Shown here piece by piece: positions 31,403 to 33,097 of a stretch of 33,097 nt of DNA. The stretch is from contig JACQEJ010000028.1 of the NCBI GenBank assembly GCA_016200645.1, forward strand, positions 1-33,097, read 5' to 3'. The notes beneath the pieces are model-generated. The model did no database searches, had not been told where the DNA came from, and saw only the letters and a list, made by a program, of their open reading frames with translations. How positions within the stretch are numbered: position 1 is the stretch's first letter; every line of letters begins with the position of its first letter. Made by a program: the position numbers and the translations under genes. This DNA is from Deltaproteobacteria bacterium. Lineage in GTDB: Bacteria; Desulfobacterota; GWC2-55-46; UBA9637.

Positions 31403-32377
31403 TTACACCACGGCCCCGCCGCAGCTTGAGCCTGCCCCTGCCGTGCAGCCGTAGCAGTGGATGCCTGTTGCAATGCGCCTGTTGCAGAGTTTATTCAAAT
31501 CAAAATCTTTGATATGCGAAGGCGCGCCGTGATTTATCCCCATTCCAAGCATCTGGTTGAAATCGCAGTCGTAGAGCATTCCATCCCATCCTACCGATAG
31601 TGTATATCTGCACATTGCCTGAGAAGCGGCATTCGGATTATAGCCCTGAATAAGCTTTTCCATGTATGTTCCGTAATTTTCAGATGCAGTGAGATAATTT
31701 AAAAAACGGCCAATCGGCATATTGGTAAGTGTGTAAAGGTTGTTGAAAACGACCCCGTATCGTTTTTGCATTTCTCTTTTATAATCAGCCTTAAGAGATT
31801 TTTGAGCAGGCGGGAGAAATGCGCCTGCAGGATTGTAAACAAGGCTCAAAATAAGGCCTGAGCCTTCCTTGCCATAGCCAATGTTATTGAAATGTTTTAA
31901 CGCTTCAATAGATTTTTTGAATACGCCGCTTCCCCGCTGCCGGTCTGCAGTCGGCTCCGAATAGTAAGGAAGCGATGCAATCGCCTCTACATTATTTTTT
32001 GCAAAGAATTCAGGGAGGTCTTTATAGTCAGGTTCTGCAAGAATCGTTAGATTGGAGCGAACCATGACATGGCGATTTCTATTTCTGAATTCTCTTACAA
32101 ACCATTTGAAATCAGGATTCATCTCCGGCGCCCCGCCTGTTATATCAACAGTCGGGATATCGGTCTTTTCAATGGCTGTCAGGCAGTCCAGCATCGTATC
32201 TTTCCGCATAATTTCTTTTCTTGCAGGCCCTGCCTCTACATGACAATGCTTGCACGTCTGATTACAGAGCCTTCCCACATTCACCTGAAATACGGTGATG
32301 CCGGTTGCAGCCAGGGGATAGAGTTTGCTTTCTGACAGAGCGGTGTCAAAAGGTTTAAAGTTGATTTGATTATTCAT
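31403..32377 (-). CDS. arsS: Arsenosugar biosynthesis radical SAM protein ArsS
   Basis: ArsS builds an arsenosugar precursor from dimethylarsenite and SAM. The 324-residue protein has the 4Fe-4S radical SAM motif CNQTCKHC (Cys38, 42, 45), DITGGAPEMNPDF, and the DUF3641-type C-terminus HCYGCTAGAGSSCGGA. Many family members have selenocysteine in the last motif; this one has Cys. The ATG at 32377 lies on the minus strand, downstream of the AhpD-like gene. Confidence 0.92.
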   Translation of the reverse strand: MNNQINFKPFDTALSESKLYPLAATGITVFQVNVGRLCNQTCKHCHVEAGPARKEIMRKDTMLDCLTAIEKTDIPTVDITGGAPEMNPDFKWFVREFRNRNRHVMVRSNLTILAEPDYKDLPEFFAKNNVEAIASLPYYSEPTADRQRGSGVFKKSIEALKHFNNIGYGKEGSGLILSLVYNPAGAFLPPAQKSLKADYKREMQKRYGVVFNNLYTLTNMPIGRFLNYLTASENYGTYMEKLIQGYNPNAASQAMCRYTLSVGWDGMLYDCDFNQMLGMGINHGAPSHIKDFDLNKLCNRRIATGIHCYGCTAGAGSSCGGAVV

Positions 32378-32386
32378 TTTTCAAAT

Positions 32387-32502
32387 ATAGGCTATGGGCT
32401 ATAGGTTATGGGTTTAGAAATTCTAATATCCAAATTATAAATTTTAAATTTAAAATTTTAAGTTTAGAATTTAAAATTTATTTGCCTATCGCCTATTGCC
32501 TC
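32387..32502. repeat. 7-nt arrays and AT-rich hairpins between the arsenosugar genes
   Basis: ATAGGCT, ATGGGCT, ATAGGTT, ATGGGTT (32387-32414) face TTGCCTA, TCGCCTA, TTGCCTC (32482-32502), which are complementary. Between them are AT-only self-pairing blocks (AAATTTTAAATTTAAAATTT-like). The array fills the whole gap between the two genes. Confidence 0.75.
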
Positions 32503-32835
32503 TTATATAGAAACTTTCTTCACCACATTCTTCATCTGCACGCCGTGAACAAGCGATGCCCCGCCTCTTATGGCTGCCGCCACATGCACGGCCTCTGTCA
32601 TTTGCTCCTCGTTTGAGCCTTTTTCAAGGCATGTCTGCGAGTATGCGTCTATGCAATAAGGACACTGCACAGCATGGGCAACTGCCAGGGCAATGAGGGC
32701 CTTTTCCCTTTCTGACAGGGCCCCCTCGCTGAATACAGCGCCATACCATTCTGAAAATTTCTTCCATAACTCGGGCGCCCCCTCGCCGATGGTGGGGAAT
32801 TTGGATAAATCTTCCGGCGCATAATATGTGTTCAT
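32503..32835 (-). CDS. AhpD/carboxymuconolactone decarboxylase-like protein (ArsS-associated)
   Basis: The 110-residue protein has the AhpD fold motif. SEREKALIALAVAHAVQCPYC (Cys58 and Cys61) is followed by IDAYSQTC, where classic AhpD has a His. It is the type found next to arsS, of unknown reaction. The ATG at 32835 is chosen for the AAGGAGG site 9 bases upstream; a longer frame from 32883 translates an inverted repeat. It lies 125 bases upstream of arsS, with a repeat array between. Confidence 0.9.
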   Translation of the reverse strand: MNTYYAPEDLSKFPTIGEGAPELWKKFSEWYGAVFSEGALSEREKALIALAVAHAVQCPYCIDAYSQTCLEKGSNEEQMTEAVHVAAAIRGGASLVHGVQMKNVVKKVSI

Positions 32836-32899
32836 CCCGTTAGACCTCCTTTTTCTATTTTCCATCCCGCCGGTCCCAAACATGGTCTAACGGGATGAA
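32831..32899. repeat. 16-bp inverted repeat around the AhpD-like gene start
   Basis: TTCATCCCGTTAGACC (32831-32846) and its exact reverse complement (32884-32899) flank a 37-base loop. The left arm includes the start codon, and the ribosome-binding site lies in the loop. Folding would block translation. Confidence 0.8.
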
Positions 32900-33097
32900 A
32901 TCGTAAGCATCCAAGATTTCGGCCTAAGGTTTGGAGGCTCATATTAAAATTTTTCAGGGCAAAACCATTCCCACAGCGCAGATAGCACGGCAGTGTGGAT
33001 CAAAATTTCCCTGAGCCAAGACCCCAATGAATGCGCTGTAACGAAGTCTATGGAAACCTGCCTTGCAGAGCAAAATACGAAGGCGCTGGGGTCGGGG
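32900..33097. other. Unassigned end of window
   Basis: No gene is supported. Open frames run off the end on both strands (minus: ...SAFVFCSARQVSIDFVTAHS..., stop at about 32946; plus: ...KISLSQDPNECAVTKSM...), but neither has a recognised family. It could be the edge of another repeat element or of a gene outside the window. Confidence 0.3.

Noticed and set aside
31403-31450. Selenocysteine readthrough at the ArsS C-terminus
   Set aside because: The key position is a Cys codon (SSCGG), and the stop follows AVV as a normal end.
1-33097. tRNA or rRNA genes
   Set aside because: No cloverleaf with a GGTTCRA arm or rRNA segment was seen by eye; a covariance search was not possible.

Overview
The window looks like chromosomal DNA from a Gram-negative, anaerobic, probably chemolithotrophic bacterium, most like Nitrospirota or Desulfobacterota. 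The basis is gene content: an octaheme-or-larger exported cytochrome c with System II (ResB/CcsA) maturation, a group-3-like NiFe-hydrogenase large subunit, an archaeal-type (CdhA-like) CO dehydrogenase, an ArsS/AhpD-like arsenosugar pair, and de novo purine and pyrimidine genes. No rRNA or tRNA gene was found, so the taxonomy is inference.

Layout. 1-4679 is a decaying defence/mobile island, all on the minus strand: an IS3-type end that cuts off a DNA methyltransferase, an OLD-like ATPase, a broken restriction-subunit N-terminus, an ORF6N protein and an AAA/DUF4143 ATPase preceded by a perfect 37-bp palindrome. 4682-12042 is housekeeping: pabB divergent from a sensor kinase, ridA, rpmB, a YdcF-like protein, two small unknown proteins, and purM-purN-DUF523. 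12182-18870 is a cytochrome module: a consensus promoter, a leader containing an intrinsic terminator, a multiheme cytochrome, a beta-propeller, a lipoprotein, ResB, CcsA and two small membrane proteins. 18873-23149 is a pyrimidine/purine operon (pyrR-pyrB-pyrC-MNT nucleotidyltransferase-purS-purQ) with a recognisable PyrR attenuator. 23215-27653 holds a 901-residue protein with a divergent class III nucleotidyl cyclase core, then a convergent RegB-like sensor kinase/response regulator pair. 27837-32835 holds the hydrogenase subunit, a recombinase scrap, the CO dehydrogenase and the arsenosugar pair.

The strongest unlisted signal runs across the window. Short tandem arrays with a 7-nt period (a 6-nt period at one site) occur in most larger intergenic gaps, often as two complementary arms that can fold. 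The same kind of array also sits in frame inside pyrC and, three times, inside the CO dehydrogenase gene. In addition there are at least three families of dispersed palindromes, several of them inserted in frame (pabB, the 6142 kinase, the DUF523 gene, the hydrogenase). Together they suggest genome-wide small-repeat traffic that also supplies terminators, stop codons and possibly ribosome-binding sites.

Other points for follow-up are the PyrR attenuator, the terminator-bearing cytochrome leader, the cyclase-like protein, an MNT nucleotidyltransferase without a HEPN partner inside the nucleotide operon, and an apparent rearrangement junction between the hydrogenase and CO dehydrogenase genes.
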